Source: Zafaria cholistanensis (GTDB lineage Bacteria > Actinomycetota > Actinomycetes > Actinomycetales > Micrococcaceae). Taken from it: a stretch of 64,000 nt of DNA. Below the pieces are notes generated by a model, which saw only the letters and a list, made by a program, of their open reading frames with translations, searched no databases and was not told the DNA's origin. Positions within the stretch are counted from its first letter, which is position 1. Every line of letters starts with the position of its first letter. The translations under genes and the position numbers were made by a program. This document shows, piece after piece, positions 30,483 through 39,750 of this stretch. The stretch is taken from NCBI RefSeq assembly GCF_008580665.1, contig NZ_BKDJ01000015.1, forward strand, positions 16,713 to 80,712, read 5' to 3'.

Positions 30483-31577
30483 CTAGACGCTGCCCAGCTC
30501 CTTGGTGTCCCCATGGTCCTCGGCGCCGAGCAGCCGGCGCAGCGACGCGAGCCGGGCCGGCCCGGCCGGTCCCGCCGAGCCGGCGGCGACCCACCCGTCC
30601 AGCGCGCATCCCGGCGCGCCGGCGCCGTGGGTGCAGCCACGGGGACAATTGGCGGAGGCGGGAGCGAGGTCGGGGAAGGCCTCGAGGATGTTGTCCGGCT
30701 CCACCAGCGCCAGCCCGAAGGAACGGATTCCGGGGGTGTCGATGATCCAGGTCCCGCCCGGGGCGTTGTCCACGCGCAGCGCGAGCGTCGAGGAGGAAGT
30801 GTGCCGCCCGCGTCCGGTGACGGCATTGACCCCGCCGGTGGCACGCTGGGCGCCGGTGAGCGCATTGACCAGCGTGGACTTGCCGACGCCGGAGTGCCCG
30901 ATCACCACGGACACCTTGCCGGCGAGCAGCCGGTGCAGCTCGGCAATGGGGCTGCCCTCCAGGCGGGCGGACAGCCCGTCGGCGGAGCGGGCGTCGATGC
31001 CGGAGGCATCCTGCGAGGCGGTGCGGCTGACCACGATCTCCAGGTCCAGGTGCCGGTAGTTCTCGAGGAAGGGCTCCGGGTCCCGCACGTCCGCCTTGGT
31101 GACGCAGAGCACGGGGTGGATGCCGGCGTCGTACGCCGCGACCAGCGCCCGGTCGACGAAGCCGGTGCGCGGCTCCGGGTTCGCCGCGGCCACGACGATC
31201 ACCAGCTGGTCCGCGTTGGCCACCACCACGCGCTCGACCGGGTCGGTGTCGTCGGCGCTGCGGCGCAGCAGCGTGCGGCGCTCCTCGATGCGCACCAGCC
31301 GGGCCAGCGTGTCCGGCCTGCCGGAGGTGTCCCCCACCAGGGCAACGAAGTCCCCGGGCACCACGGGGGAGCGGCGCAGTTCGCGGGCCCGGGCGGCAAC
31401 GACCACGCGCTCGTTGTCGGTGCCTTCCCCGACGACGGCGGTGTACCGTCCGCGGTCCACGGTCACGACGCGTCCGATCACCGCGTCCTCGTGCGCGGGC
31501 CGGTCCTTGGTGCGCGGGCGCGAGCCCTTCTTGTTGGGCCGGATGCGGACATCGGACTCGTCCCACTCGCGGGCCAC
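30483..31577 (-). CDS. rsgA: ribosome small-subunit GTPase RsgA
   Basis: 364 residues. Circularly permuted GTPase that matures the 30S subunit. An N-terminal OB-fold (IGRVVTVDRGRYTAVV) is followed by G4 (CVTKADV), G1 (IGHSGVGKSTLVNAL) and G3 (IIDTPGIRSFG) in permuted order. A C-terminal zinc site follows (CPRGCTHGAGAPGCALDG). GTG 31577 starts three bases after the aroA stop region, fitting the family start; the longer open frame lies inside aroA. Confidence 0.94.
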   Translation of the reverse strand: MAREWDESDVRIRPNKKGSRPRTKDRPAHEDAVIGRVVTVDRGRYTAVVGEGTDNERVVVAARARELRRSPVVPGDFVALVGDTSGRPDTLARLVRIEERRTLLRRSADDTDPVERVVVANADQLVIVVAAANPEPRTGFVDRALVAAYDAGIHPVLCVTKADVRDPEPFLENYRHLDLEIVVSRTASQDASGIDARSADGLSARLEGSPIAELHRLLAGKVSVVIGHSGVGKSTLVNALTGAQRATGGVNAVTGRGRHTSSSTLALRVDNAPGGTWIIDTPGIRSFGLALVEPDNILEAFPDLAPASANCPRGCTHGAGAPGCALDGWVAAGSAGPAGPARLASLRRLLGAEDHGDTKELGSV

Positions 31578-31579
31578 GG

Positions 31580-32908
31580 CTACGCCTCCCCGGCCGTGGC
31601 GGCCAGGGCCGTCCACAGCGCCGGAAAGTCCGGCATCGTCTTGGCGGTGGTGGCGATGTCCTCCACCTGGACCCCGTCCACGGCCAGCCCGATGATCGCC
31701 CCGGCCGTGGCCATGCGGTGGTCCGCGTAGGAGCGGAACACCCCGCCGTGCAGCGGACGGGGACGGATGAGCAGGCCGTCCGGGGTTTCCTCGGCGTCGC
31801 CGCCAAGCCGGGCAATCTCCGCCACGAGCGCGGCCAGCCGGTCGGTCTCATGCCCGCGCAGGTGGGCGATCCCGCTCAGCCGCGAGGGGCTGTCGGCCAG
31901 GGCGCAGAGCGCCGCGACGGTGGGCGCCAGCTCGGAGGAGTCGGCCAGGTCGATGCCGTGGATGGCCGGGCCCCCGGTGACGGTCAGGACCCCGTCGGCG
32001 CTGCGGTCAACGGTGGCCCCCATGCGCGGCAGGATACTCCGCCACAGGTCGCCGACCTGCGTTGTTTCGGCCGGCCAGTGGGGGATGCGCACGGTGCCGC
32101 CGGTGGCCAGCGCGGCGGCCAGGAACGGCCCGGCGTTGGACAGGTCCGGCTCCATGGTCTTGTCGAAGGCGGCGATTGGTCCCGGCTCCACGCGCCAGCG
32201 GTTCGGTTTGGAGTCATCCACCGCGACGCCGAGCCCGCGCAGCGCCTCGACGGTCATCCGGATGTGGTCCAGGCTGGGCACGCCGGACCCGGCATGCACC
32301 AGCTCCAGCCCGGTACGGGTGCGGGGGCCGATCAGCAGCAGCGCGCTGACGAACTGGGAGGAGGCGCCGGCGTCGATCTCCACCCGGCCGCCCTCCAGCG
32401 CCCCCGTGGCCTCCAGCGTGAACGGCAGCGCGCCGGGCTCGCCGTGCTCGGTAATTTTTACCCCCAGCTGGCGCAGGGCGTCGACCAGGGGGGCCATGGG
32501 ACGCCGGCGCGCGTGGGGATCGCCGTCGAAGGCGAAGGTCCCGCGGCACAGGGCCGCCAGCGGCGGCACGAAGCGCATGACCGTCCCGGCCAGGCCGCAG
32601 TCGATGGCCACCGGGTCCGTCCCGCCCCCGGCCCCGGCGGAAGGGGTCCCGAGCGGGGACACGAGCAGGTCGGTGCCGCCGTCGGCCGCGACCTGCTCGA
32701 TCCCCGCACCCAGCGCCCGCAGCGCGGCCACCATGAGGTCGCTGTCGCGCGAGGCGAGGGCGTTGCGCACCCGCGAGGGGCCGTCGGCCAGCGCGGCCAG
32801 CAGCAGGTAGCGGTTGGTCAGGGATTTCGACGCCGGCACGGTGACCGTGGCGTCGACGGGGGCGCCGGGGTGGGGTGCGGGCCAGAGGGGAAGGGTCGTG
32901 CTGTCCAT
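31580..32908 (-). CDS. aroA: 5-enolpyruvylshikimate-3-phosphate synthase
   Basis: 442 residues. Joins shikimate-3-phosphate and phosphoenolpyruvate in aromatic amino-acid synthesis. Shikimate-site [34 protein letters not shown], the Ser/Gln pocket [14 protein letters not shown] and the late block [20 protein letters not shown] are all visible. The GTVMR form differs from the GNAGTAMRP of many class I enzymes and is usual in actinobacteria. ATG 32908 chosen by family alignment. Followed at once by rsgA. Confidence 0.96.
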   Translation of the reverse strand: MDSTTLPLWPAPHPGAPVDATVTVPASKSLTNRYLLLAALADGPSRVRNALASRDSDLMVAALRALGAGIEQVAADGGTDLLVSPLGTPSAGAGGGTDPVAIDCGLAGTVMRFVPPLAALCRGTFAFDGDPHARRRPMAPLVDALRQLGVKITEHGEPGALPFTLEATGALEGGRVEIDAGASSQFVSALLLIGPRTRTGLELVHAGSGVPSLDHIRMTVEALRGLGVAVDDSKPNRWRVEPGPIAAFDKTMEPDLSNAGPFLAAALATGGTVRIPHWPAETTQVGDLWRSILPRMGATVDRSADGVLTVTGGPAIHGIDLADSSELAPTVAALCALADSPSRLSGIAHLRGHETDRLAALVAEIARLGGDAEETPDGLLIRPRPLHGGVFRSYADHRMATAGAIIGLAVDGVQVEDIATTAKTMPDFPALWTALAATAGEA

Positions 32909-32916
32909 GGTCGCCG

Positions 32917-33441
32917 TTAGTGGCCGATCACTTCCTTGGCGCTCCTGCGGACTTCCGCGACGGCCGTGCGGACGGGGCGCCCCAGCTGGCCGGCCTTGCC
33001 CAGCTCCCGGCGGGCGCCGGTGCCGAGGCGGCGGGCGCGCCAGGCCAGCGAGGGTCGACCGGCGGTGTCCACGCTGGCCAGCAGCACGCCGCCCGCCAGC
33101 GAAAAGTTCTTCAGCAGGGCGGGGGTGCGCCCGCCCGCGGAGGTGGCGGTGTCGCCGACCGCGGTCAGTGCGGCCGTAGCCGCCAGCAGGGACGCGGAAA
33201 GGCGCGGGAACCTGCCCAGCGCCAGCAGGGCGGCGGCACCGATCTGGACGCCGCCCACGATCCGGCCCACCGTGCGCGGACGCTGCGCCAGCGGGGCCAG
33301 CGGCGGGACGGCGGTGCCGAGCCGGCGCAGGCCCGGCTCCAGCTGGCGTCCGGTCTCCTCGGGGCGGCGCAGGCGCTCGACTCCGGACCAGACGAAGCTC
33401 GAAGCCAGCAGCGGGCGGGCGATCAGGCGGGCCAGGGACAT
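32917..33441 (-). CDS. DoxX-family membrane protein
   Basis: 174 residues. Starts [20 protein letters not shown], the DoxX N-terminal helix with its conserved Gly, and has four predicted helices in all ([40 protein letters not shown]), with a basic cytoplasmic tail. DoxX proteins are small membrane proteins linked to redox and thiol stress in some actinobacteria; the biochemical role is open. ATG 33441. It is nine bases upstream of aroA and divergent from the sigma-R gene, so it may respond to the same region. Confidence 0.82.
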   Translation of the reverse strand: MSLARLIARPLLASSFVWSGVERLRRPEETGRQLEPGLRRLGTAVPPLAPLAQRPRTVGRIVGGVQIGAAALLALGRFPRLSASLLAATAALTAVGDTATSAGGRTPALLKNFSLAGGVLLASVDTAGRPSLAWRARRLGTGARRELGKAGQLGRPVRTAVAEVRRSAKEVIGH

Positions 33442-33585
33442 GGGTGCCTCCGTAGGTCTCATGGATGGGTGTCGGTCGTGCTGCCCCTAGTCTGTCAGAT
33501 CCTGTGGGACTCTCCCCGCTCCGGCGGCCCATTTCCTTCCCGCACACCGGGCGGCCGGTGCGCGGGAAGGGGACGCCGGAGGGGC

Positions 33586-33612
33586 GGGAATAGCCCCCGA
33601 GGCCGCGGCGTT
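33586..33612 (+). promoter_or_regulatory. sigma-R-type promoter upstream of sigR
   Basis: GGGAAT (33586-33591), exactly 18 bases, then GTT (33610-33612), equal to the Streptomyces sigma-R consensus GGGAAT-N18-GTT. The GTG start of sigR lies 82 bases downstream, so the gene is very probably autoregulated under thiol-oxidative stress. Confidence 0.82.
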
Positions 33613-33693
33613 GTGCCTGCCAGGGTCCTTCCCGGACCCGGTGCGGCCCCGCACAGGGGCCGAACCTGCGCGGCGGAGGAGTGAGGAGAACCG

Positions 33694-34413
33694 GTGCCGA
33701 CATTGACGGCGGACCCGCGCCCGGCTTCCGCTGCGGACCGCGGCGTACACTGGGCCGTGATGACCGAGATCACCCCCAACACCGAGACAGTGCCCGTCGG
33801 CGAGGAATCCGAGGCGGAACGGCGCGAACGCTTCGAGCGGGACGCGCTGCAATACGTCGACCAGCTGTATTCGGCGGCGATGCGGATGGCCCGGAACCCC
33901 AGCGACGCCGAGGACCTGGTGCAGGAGGCCTACACGAAGGCATACTCCGCGTTCCACCAGTACAACCCCGGGACCAACCTGAAGGCCTGGCTGTACCGCA
34001 TCCTCACGAACACGTACATCAACCTCTACCGCAAGCGCCAGCGCGAGCCGCAACGCTCGAGCACCGACTCGGTGGAGGACTGGCAGATGGCCCAGGCGGC
34101 GGAGCACAGCTCCTCGGGCCTGCGCTCGGCCGAGGCCGAGGCGCTGGACCACCTGCCGGACTCCGACGTGAAGGACGCCCTGCAGGCCATCCCGGAGGAG
34201 TTCCGGCTGGCCGTCTACTTCGTGGATGTCGAGGGCTTCGCCTACAAGGAGGTGGCGGACATCCTCGGAATCCCCATGGGAACGGTGATGTCCCGCCTCC
34301 ACCGCGGCCGCAAGCAGCTGCGCGAGCTGCTGGCCGACTACGCAGCCGAGCGCGGACTCGGCGCCGACAAAACGACGAATGGGCGCCAGACGGCGGCCGG
34401 GCGGGAGGAATAG
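33694..34413 (+). CDS. sigR: ECF sigma factor SigR/SigH
   Basis: 239 residues from GTG 33694. Region 2 is [42 protein letters not shown], region 4 is [20 protein letters not shown] and [21 protein letters not shown]. It directs RNA polymerase to thiol-stress genes. Two starts are plausible: GTG 33694, supported by GAGGAG five bases upstream, and ATG 33760 (MTEITPN), which gives the usual N-terminus but has no clear ribosome-binding site. A long and a short form would parallel the two SigR isoforms of Streptomyces. The anti-sigma gene starts two bases after the stop. Confidence 0.95.
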   Translation: MPTLTADPRPASAADRGVHWAVMTEITPNTETVPVGEESEAERRERFERDALQYVDQLYSAAMRMARNPSDAEDLVQEAYTKAYSAFHQYNPGTNLKAWLYRILTNTYINLYRKRQREPQRSSTDSVEDWQMAQAAEHSSSGLRSAEAEALDHLPDSDVKDALQAIPEEFRLAVYFVDVEGFAYKEVADILGIPMGTVMSRLHRGRKQLRELLADYAAERGLGADKTTNGRQTAAGREE

Positions 34414-34415
34414 CC

Positions 34416-34682
34416 ATGGGTGACTGCCAGTCGCTGGGGGACTGCGACGACCGTCGCATCGTCCGCCTCTACGAATACCTGGACGGGGCGCTGACGCTGG
34501 AGGACCTGAACGAGGTGAAGAAGCACCTCGAGCACTGCGGCGAATGCGCCCACGAATACGACCTCGAGTGCATCATCCGCTCCGTGGTCCGGCGCAGCTG
34601 CCGGGAAATGGCCCCGCAGGACCTCAAGACGCGCATCATGGCCCGGATCAACGAGATCCGGGTGGAGGTCGGGCACGGCTAG
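34416..34682 (+). CDS. rsrA: zinc-containing redox-sensitive anti-sigma factor RsrA
   Basis: 88 residues. Binds and silences SigR until its thiols are oxidised. The zinc-anti-sigma motif HxxxCxxC is present as HLEHCGEC, with a further His/Cys set upstream and downstream (CQSLGDCDD; LECIIRSVVRRSCRE). ATG 34416 with a GGGAGGAA ribosome-binding site that overlaps the end of sigR. Followed by a strong terminator, closing the two-gene operon. Confidence 0.95.
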   Translation: MGDCQSLGDCDDRRIVRLYEYLDGALTLEDLNEVKKHLEHCGECAHEYDLECIIRSVVRRSCREMAPQDLKTRIMARINEIRVEVGHG

Positions 34683-34712
34683 CGCCCGCCGCGCCAGCCG
34701 CCCGTTAAGGCT

Positions 34713-34750
34713 GAAGGCCCCGTTTCCCCGGGTGGGGAAACGGGGCCTTC
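34713..34750. terminator. 17-bp perfect hairpin after rsrA
   Basis: GAAGGCCCCGTTTCCCC (34713-34729) pairs with 34734-34750 around a four-base loop. It separates convergent rsrA and the bL37 gene and can serve both. Confidence 0.88.
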
Positions 34751-34769
34751 ACCGTTTGCGGCGATCCGC

Positions 34770-34844
34770 TTAGGTGTTGGGGCGCTTACCGTGGTTCGCG
34801 CCGCCACGCTTGCGGTCGCGGCGCTTACGTGCACGCTTGCTCAT
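34770..34844 (-). CDS. 24-residue ribosomal protein bL37
   Basis: ATG 34844 to TAA 34770 encodes MSKRARKRRDRKRGG, then ANHGKRPNT. The near-perfect ribosome-binding site GTAAGGAGGCAGCC precedes it. The sequence is of the same type as the tiny 50S protein bL37 found in mycobacterial ribosomes (Lys/Arg-rich start, ANHGKRPN end). It is easily missed because of its size. The match to bL37 is from memory of the family pattern. Confidence 0.85.
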   Translation of the reverse strand: MSKRARKRRDRKRGGANHGKRPNT

Positions 34845-34945
34845 GGCTGCCTCCTTACTTGTTCGACGCCGAATAATTGGCCGTCGCCCAGTCTTTCACA
34901 TTCGCCCCGCGCTTGCCTAACGACGGGGGAACCGGCGGGCGCCGC

Positions 34946-35548
34946 CTAGGCCGTGGGCTCGGGCAGCTGCAGCCACGGGTACCAGCCCCGGTGCAGCACC
35001 AGCCAGGCGATCAGCCCGTAGCCGGCCTGGCCGGGCAGGCCCCGGTTGGAGGCCAGGTCGCTGCGCCACTGGTCGTGGTGCTCCAGCGGGGTGAAGGTGT
35101 CCACATAGGAGTGGTTGCGCCGGGACGCGACGTCTCCGTAGGCGGCGGCGAGCTCCCCGAGGCGGCGGTTGCGGTCCGGGTCCAGGCCCGGGACCGGACC
35201 GACCACGAGGGCCTTGATGCTCATCTGGGAGGCGGCGTCGAGGATGTTGGCCAGGTTCAGGCGGCTGCGCGCGGTGGAGAGGCCAAGGTCGAGGTCCCGG
35301 TCGGAGAGAGCCACCACGAGCCGGTTCTCGCAGCGGTCCCCAAAGCGGCGGGAGGCCTCCTCCAGCCACCGCTGGGCCAGGGCCTCGGTGCCTTCGCCGG
35401 GTGCGGCCAGCACATAGCTTTCCAGCCGTGCCTCCTCGGTGGAGGTGCGCGCCAGCACCCGCCCGTACCAGCCCAGGGCACGGGGATCGCCGTGCCCGGC
35501 CAGCAGTTCGTCGCCGACGGCGGCAATGCGGATGGTGCGAGGTTCCAC
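34946..35548 (-). CDS. SGNH/GDSL-hydrolase-fold protein with degenerate active site
   Basis: 200 residues. Block I reads AAVGDELLAG where active SGNH enzymes have GDSxxxG, so the nucleophile serine is Glu. The late block reads LPGQAGYGLIAWLVLHRG and lacks the usual DxxH. The fold indicators GWYGRVLART, SRLNLANILD (the Asn block) and LVVGPVPGLD (the GxxP block) are kept. The protein may bind rather than cleave, or use other residues. GTG 35548 with AAAGG nearby. It lies downstream of the kgd terminator on the same strand. Confidence 0.78.
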   Translation of the reverse strand: MEPRTIRIAAVGDELLAGHGDPRALGWYGRVLARTSTEEARLESYVLAAPGEGTEALAQRWLEEASRRFGDRCENRLVVALSDRDLDLGLSTARSRLNLANILDAASQMSIKALVVGPVPGLDPDRNRRLGELAAAYGDVASRRNHSYVDTFTPLEHHDQWRSDLASNRGLPGQAGYGLIAWLVLHRGWYPWLQLPEPTA

Positions 35549-35598
35549 GAAAGACCTTTCTGGGCGGGATATGCCCAACCTTAGCAGGGGTGGACGCG

Positions 35599-35637
35599 CC
35601 GGAGGGCGGGACACCGAGGTGGTGTCCCGCCCTCCGG
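35599..35637 (-). terminator. 17-bp perfect hairpin after kgd
   Basis: CCGGAGGGCGGGACACC (35599-35615) pairs with 35621-35637 around a five-base loop, about 27 bases beyond the kgd stop. Confidence 0.85.
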
Positions 35638-35663
35638 TTTGGGGCTGACTAGGGCGCTTTCGC

Positions 35664-38600
35664 CTAGCGGGTGAAGGCCTGCTGCAGCAGCGTGGCCAAC
35701 TCGGCGTCGTGGCGCTTGTGCGAACCGGTCGAGGTCGCCGCCGAGGCCGGACGCGAAACCAGGCGCACCGGGCGGCCGAGGTCCGGCACCAGGTTCAGGC
35801 CGATGAACGGCCACGGACCCTGGTTGGCGGGCTCGTCCTGGGCCCAGACCAGGTCGGCGTTCGGGTACTTGGCCAGCTCGGCCTGGATCTGTTCGGTCGG
35901 CAGCGGGTAGAGCTGCTCGATGCGGATGATCGCGGTCCGGGTGTCGTTGGCCTTCTGGCGGGCGGCAGCCAGGTCGTAGTACAGGCGGCCGGAGACCAGC
36001 AGCACCCGGTCGACCTGCGCGGCGTCCAGCTGCGCCGTGTCCGGGATGATCTCCTGGAAGCGGCCCTGCGTGAAGTCCTCCACCGAGGAGGCGGCGGCCT
36101 TCAGGCGCAGCAGCTGCTTCGGGGTGAAGATGATCAGCGGCTTGCGCGGACGGTGGTACGCCTGGCGGCGCAGCAGGTGGAAGTGGTTCGCGCCGGTGCT
36201 CGGGTTGACCACGAACATGTTGTCCTCGGCGCACATCTGCAGGAAGCGTTCGATGCGGGCGGAGGAGTGGTCCGGGCCCTGGCCCTCGTAGCCGTGCGGC
36301 AGCATCAGCACCAGCGAGGAACGCTGGCCCCACTTCTGCTCGGCCGAGGAGATGAACTCGTCGATGACGGTCTGCGCGCCGTTGACGAAGTCGCCGAACT
36401 GCGCCTCCCACAGCACCAGGGCGTCCGGCCGCTCGACGGAGTAGCCGTACTCGAAGCCCATGGCCGCGTACTCAGACAGCAGCGAGTCGTAGATCCACAG
36501 CTTGGCCTGGTCCTCGGACAGGCCCAGCAGCGGGGTCCACTCGTTGCCGTTGACGCGGTCGTGGAAGACGGCGTGGCGCTGGACGAAGGTGCCGCGTCGG
36601 GAGTCCTGGCCGGCCAGGCGGACCGGGACGCCCTCAAGGGTGAGCGAACCGAAGGCCGCGATCTCGGCAAAGCCCCAGTCGATGCCGCCTTCGCGGGACA
36701 TCTGCTCGCGGCGCTCCAGGAGGGCCTTGAGCTTGGGGTGGACCGTGAAGCCCTCGGGGATGCCGAGGTGGGCGCCGCCGATGAGGGCCAGCGTCTCGGC
36801 GGAGATCGCCGTGCCGGTGCGCACCGGAACGGAGGCCTCGTCGTCCACCTGGGCGGCGGGCAGCTCGAGGTCGTGGACCGCGCCGTCGGCGTTGATCACC
36901 GGGATCGGGGAGGTCTGCGCGGCGTGGGTTTCCGCGAAGACCCGCTCCAGGCGCTCCTGGTAGTCGCGCAGCGCCTGGTCGGCCTCGTCCTGGGTGATGT
37001 CGCCGCGGCCGACCAGGGCCTCGGTGTACAGCCGGCGGGTCGAGCGCTTGGCCTCGATGAGGTTGTACATCATCGGCTGGGTCATCGAGGGGTCGTCGCC
37101 CTCGTTGTGGCCGCGGCGGCGGTAGCACACCATGTCGATGACGACGTCCTTGTTGAACCGCTGGCGGTACTTGAAGGCGAACTGCGCCACGCGGACCACG
37201 GACTCGGGGTCGTCGCCGTTGACGTGGAACACCGGGGCCTGGACCATCTTCGCAACGTCCGTGGAGTACACGGAGGAGCGCGAGGAGGTCGGTGCGGTGG
37301 TGAAGCCGACCTGGTTGTTCACGATCACGTGGATCGTGCCGCCGGTGCGGTAGCCGCGCAGCTGGGACAGGTTCAGCGTTTCCGCGACGACGCCCTGGCC
37401 GGCGAAGGCGGCGTCGCCGTGGACCAGGATCGGCAGCACGCCGAAGCCTTCGTCGCCCTGGTCCAGGCGGTCCTGCTTGGCGCGCACGATGCCCTCGAGG
37501 ACGGGGTCGACGGCCTCCAGGTGGGACGGGTTGGCCGCCAGGTACACCTTGGTCTCGTTGCCGCGGTCGGAAACGAACTTGCCCTCGGTGCCGAGGTGGT
37601 ACTTCACGTCTCCGGAGCCCTGCACCGAGCGCGGGTCCTGGGTTCCCTCGAACTCGCGGAAGACCTGGGCGTAGGTCTTGCCGGCAATGTTGGTGAGGAC
37701 GTTCAGGCGGCCGCGGTGGGCCATGCCGATGGCGACCTCGTCGAGGCGTTCGTCGGCCGCGTCGGAGATGATCGCGTCCAGCAGCGGGATCAGGGATTCT
37801 CCGCCCTCGAGGGAGAAGCGCTTCTGCCCGACGAACTTGGTCTGCAGGAAGGTCTCGAAGGCCTCCGCCGCGTTCAGCCGGCCCAGGATGCGCAGCTGCT
37901 CCTCGCGGGTCGGCTTGGTGTACTCGTGCTCCAGTTCGTCCTGGAACCACTGGCGCTCCACCGGGTCCTGGATGTGCATGTACTCGATGCCGGTGGTGCG
38001 GCAGTAGGCGTCGCGCAGGACGCCGAGGATCTTGCGCAGCGGCAGGCGGGAGGCCCCGCCGAAGCCGCCGGTGACCCACTCGCGGTCCAGGTCCCAGAGG
38101 GTCAGCCCGTAGGTCTGGATGTCCAGGTCCGGGTGGCGGCGCTGGACGTACTCCAGCGGGTTGGTGTCGGCCATCAGGTGGCCGCGCACGCGGTAGGCGT
38201 GGATCAGCTGCTGGATCCGGGCCACCTTGCTGATCTGCAGTTCGACGTCGACCTGGTTGTCGACGCTCCAGCGCACCGGCTCGTAGGGGATGCGCAGGGA
38301 TTCGAAGATCTCGTCGTAGAAGCCCTGCTCGCCCAGCAGCAGGGACTCGACCAGGCGCAGGAACTCGCCGGAGCCGGCGCCCTGAATGACGCGGTGGTCG
38401 TAGGTGGAGGTCAGCGTGATGATCTTGCCGACGCCCTGGGTAGCCAGCGTCTTGGCGCTGGCACCGCGGAACTCGGCCGGATACTCGAGGGCGCCGACGC
38501 CAACAATGGTGGCCTGGCCCTTGGACAGGCGCGGCACGGAGTGCACGGTGCCGATGCCGCCCGGGTTGGTCAGGGAGACCGTGGTCCCGGCGTGGTCGTC

Positions 38601-39395
38601 CGCGGTCAGCTTGCCGCTGCGGGCGCGCTTGATCAGGTCCTCATAGGTGTTCCAGAACTCCGAGAAGTTCAGCGTCTCGGCCTTCTTGATGTTCGGCACC
38701 ATCAGCAGGCGGGAGCCGTCCGGCTTGGGCATGTCGATGGCGATGCCGAAGTTTACGTGGGCCGGCTGGACGGCGACGGGCTTGCCGTCGATCTCGTCGT
38801 AGGTGACGTTCTGGGACGGGAACAGCTTCAGGGCCCGCACGACGGCGTAGCCGATCAGGTGCGTGAAGGACACCTTGCCGCCGCGTGCGCGGGCCAGGTG
38901 GTTGTTGATGACCACGCGGTTGTCCATGAGCAGCTTGGCGGGGACGGCGCGGACGGTCGTCGCGGTCGGCACCTCGAGGCTGGCCTGCATGTTGGTGGCG
39001 ATGGCCTTGGCCGGGCCCTTCAGGACGGTGACGACGTCCTCTTCGGTGGGCGCCGTGCCGGCGGCCGACTTCGGCAGCTCGGCCGGGATCGGGATGGACT
39101 TCGTGGCCGGGCGTGCAGGCTCGGCGGGGACCGGGGCCGGCGGCGTGGCGACCGATTCCGCGGAAGCGGCCGGAAGGCTGGGGGTGGTGTCCACTACGCG
39201 CGCCTGGGTTGCGGCGGGGGCTGCGGCCGGAGCGGTCGGCAGCGCGGGCCCCGCGCCGTTGAAGGACTCAAAAATGTCCCACCACTTCTTGTCGACCGAG
39301 TTCTTGTCCTTGAGGAACTGCTCGTACAGCTCGTCAACGAGCCATTCGTTCCCGCCGAACTCTTCGGTCAGACGGTGGTGTGGTTGATCTGGCAC
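35664..39395 (-). CDS. kgd: multifunctional 2-oxoglutarate metabolism enzyme (2-oxoglutarate dehydrogenase E1/E2-like, Kgd)
   Basis: 1243 residues, the actinobacterial fusion of an E2 succinyltransferase-type domain with a thiamin-diphosphate E1. It runs the 2-oxoglutarate step of the TCA cycle with E3 and the pyruvate dehydrogenase E2. The first 40 residues (EFGGNEWLVDELYEQFLKDK) and an Ala/Pro linker (about 50-115) are followed by the acyltransferase core: FSEFWNTYEDLIKRARSGKL and DHRVIQGAGSGEFLRLVE. From about residue 370 the E1 part has HRGRLNVLTNIAGK, GDAAFAGQGVVAETLNLSQL (ThDP binding) and CYRRRGHNEGDDPSMTQPMM. It lacks a lipoyl domain. GTG 39395 start. The protein is the usual target of FHA-protein control (GarA/OdhI), not encoded here. 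Confidence 0.97.
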   Translation of the reverse strand: MPDQPHHRLTEEFGGNEWLVDELYEQFLKDKNSVDKKWWDIFESFNGAGPALPTAPAAAPAATQARVVDTTPSLPAASAESVATPPAPVPAEPARPATKSIPIPAELPKSAAGTAPTEEDVVTVLKGPAKAIATNMQASLEVPTATTVRAVPAKLLMDNRVVINNHLARARGGKVSFTHLIGYAVVRALKLFPSQNVTYDEIDGKPVAVQPAHVNFGIAIDMPKPDGSRLLMVPNIKKAETLNFSEFWNTYEDLIKRARSGKLTADDHAGTTVSLTNPGGIGTVHSVPRLSKGQATIVGVGALEYPAEFRGASAKTLATQGVGKIITLTSTYDHRVIQGAGSGEFLRLVESLLLGEQGFYDEIFESLRIPYEPVRWSVDNQVDVELQISKVARIQQLIHAYRVRGHLMADTNPLEYVQRRHPDLDIQTYGLTLWDLDREWVTGGFGGASRLPLRKILGVLRDAYCRTTGIEYMHIQDPVERQWFQDELEHEYTKPTREEQLRILGRLNAAEAFETFLQTKFVGQKRFSLEGGESLIPLLDAIISDAADERLDEVAIGMAHRGRLNVLTNIAGKTYAQVFREFEGTQDPRSVQGSGDVKYHLGTEGKFVSDRGNETKVYLAANPSHLEAVDPVLEGIVRAKQDRLDQGDEGFGVLPILVHGDAAFAGQGVVAETLNLSQLRGYRTGGTIHVIVNNQVGFTTAPTSSRSSVYSTDVAKMVQAPVFHVNGDDPESVVRVAQFAFKYRQRFNKDVVIDMVCYRRRGHNEGDDPSMTQPMMYNLIEAKRSTRRLYTEALVGRGDITQDEADQALRDYQERLERVFAETHAAQTSPIPVINADGAVHDLELPAAQVDDEASVPVRTGTAISAETLALIGGAHLGIPEGFTVHPKLKALLERREQMSREGGIDWGFAEIAAFGSLTLEGVPVRLAGQDSRRGTFVQRHAVFHDRVNGNEWTPLLGLSEDQAKLWIYDSLLSEYAAMGFEYGYSVERPDALVLWEAQFGDFVNGAQTVIDEFISSAEQKWGQRSSLVLMLPHGYEGQGPDHSSARIERFLQMCAEDNMFVVNPSTGANHFHLLRRQAYHRPRKPLIIFTPKQLLRLKAAASSVEDFTQGRFQEIIPDTAQLDAAQVDRVLLVSGRLYYDLAAARQKANDTRTAIIRIEQLYPLPTEQIQAELAKYPNADLVWAQDEPANQGPWPFIGLNLVPDLGRPVRLVSRPASAATSTGSHKRHDAELATLLQQAFTR

Positions 39396-39750
39396 GGTTT
39401 AAACGCCTCTTCCCTGGTAGCCGGCCGCCGCCGGTGCCCGGTCGGTATCCGGGGAGCGGTGGCGACATAGTCCTAGACCTGCCAGACAGTGTAATGACTT
39501 ACGGCCGAAGCAAGCGAACTTTTGAGGCGTGGATCACTCCGGTTCCGTAATTCCGCCACGCGGAGGGCGCTCCGGCGGCCGGGCCCCGGTGTCGTAGACT
39601 GGAATCCTTATGGACAGCCACACACCGTGCCGGCCCACCGCCTCCGGGCGTCGAGCCGGCATTTCCCGTTATGACTCGCCCGCCGCTCCCGCATCGGAGC
39701 CTTCCAGACCGGTTGCCCCACCGCGTTTGCCCGCCAGGGGGGACGCATAG
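39396..39750. other. divergent intergenic region between kgd and the CNNM-type gene
   Basis: About 355 bases holding the promoters of both genes. I see no small gene. I looked for a magnesium-type (M-box) leader before the CNNM gene and found no convincing fold. Confidence 0.45.

Noticed and set aside
35709..39470. 1253-codon open frame opposite kgd
   Set aside because: It is the complement-frame shadow of a conserved 1243-residue gene in G+C-rich DNA. Its translation is low-complexity Gly/Val/Asp/His/Gln-rich with no family motif.
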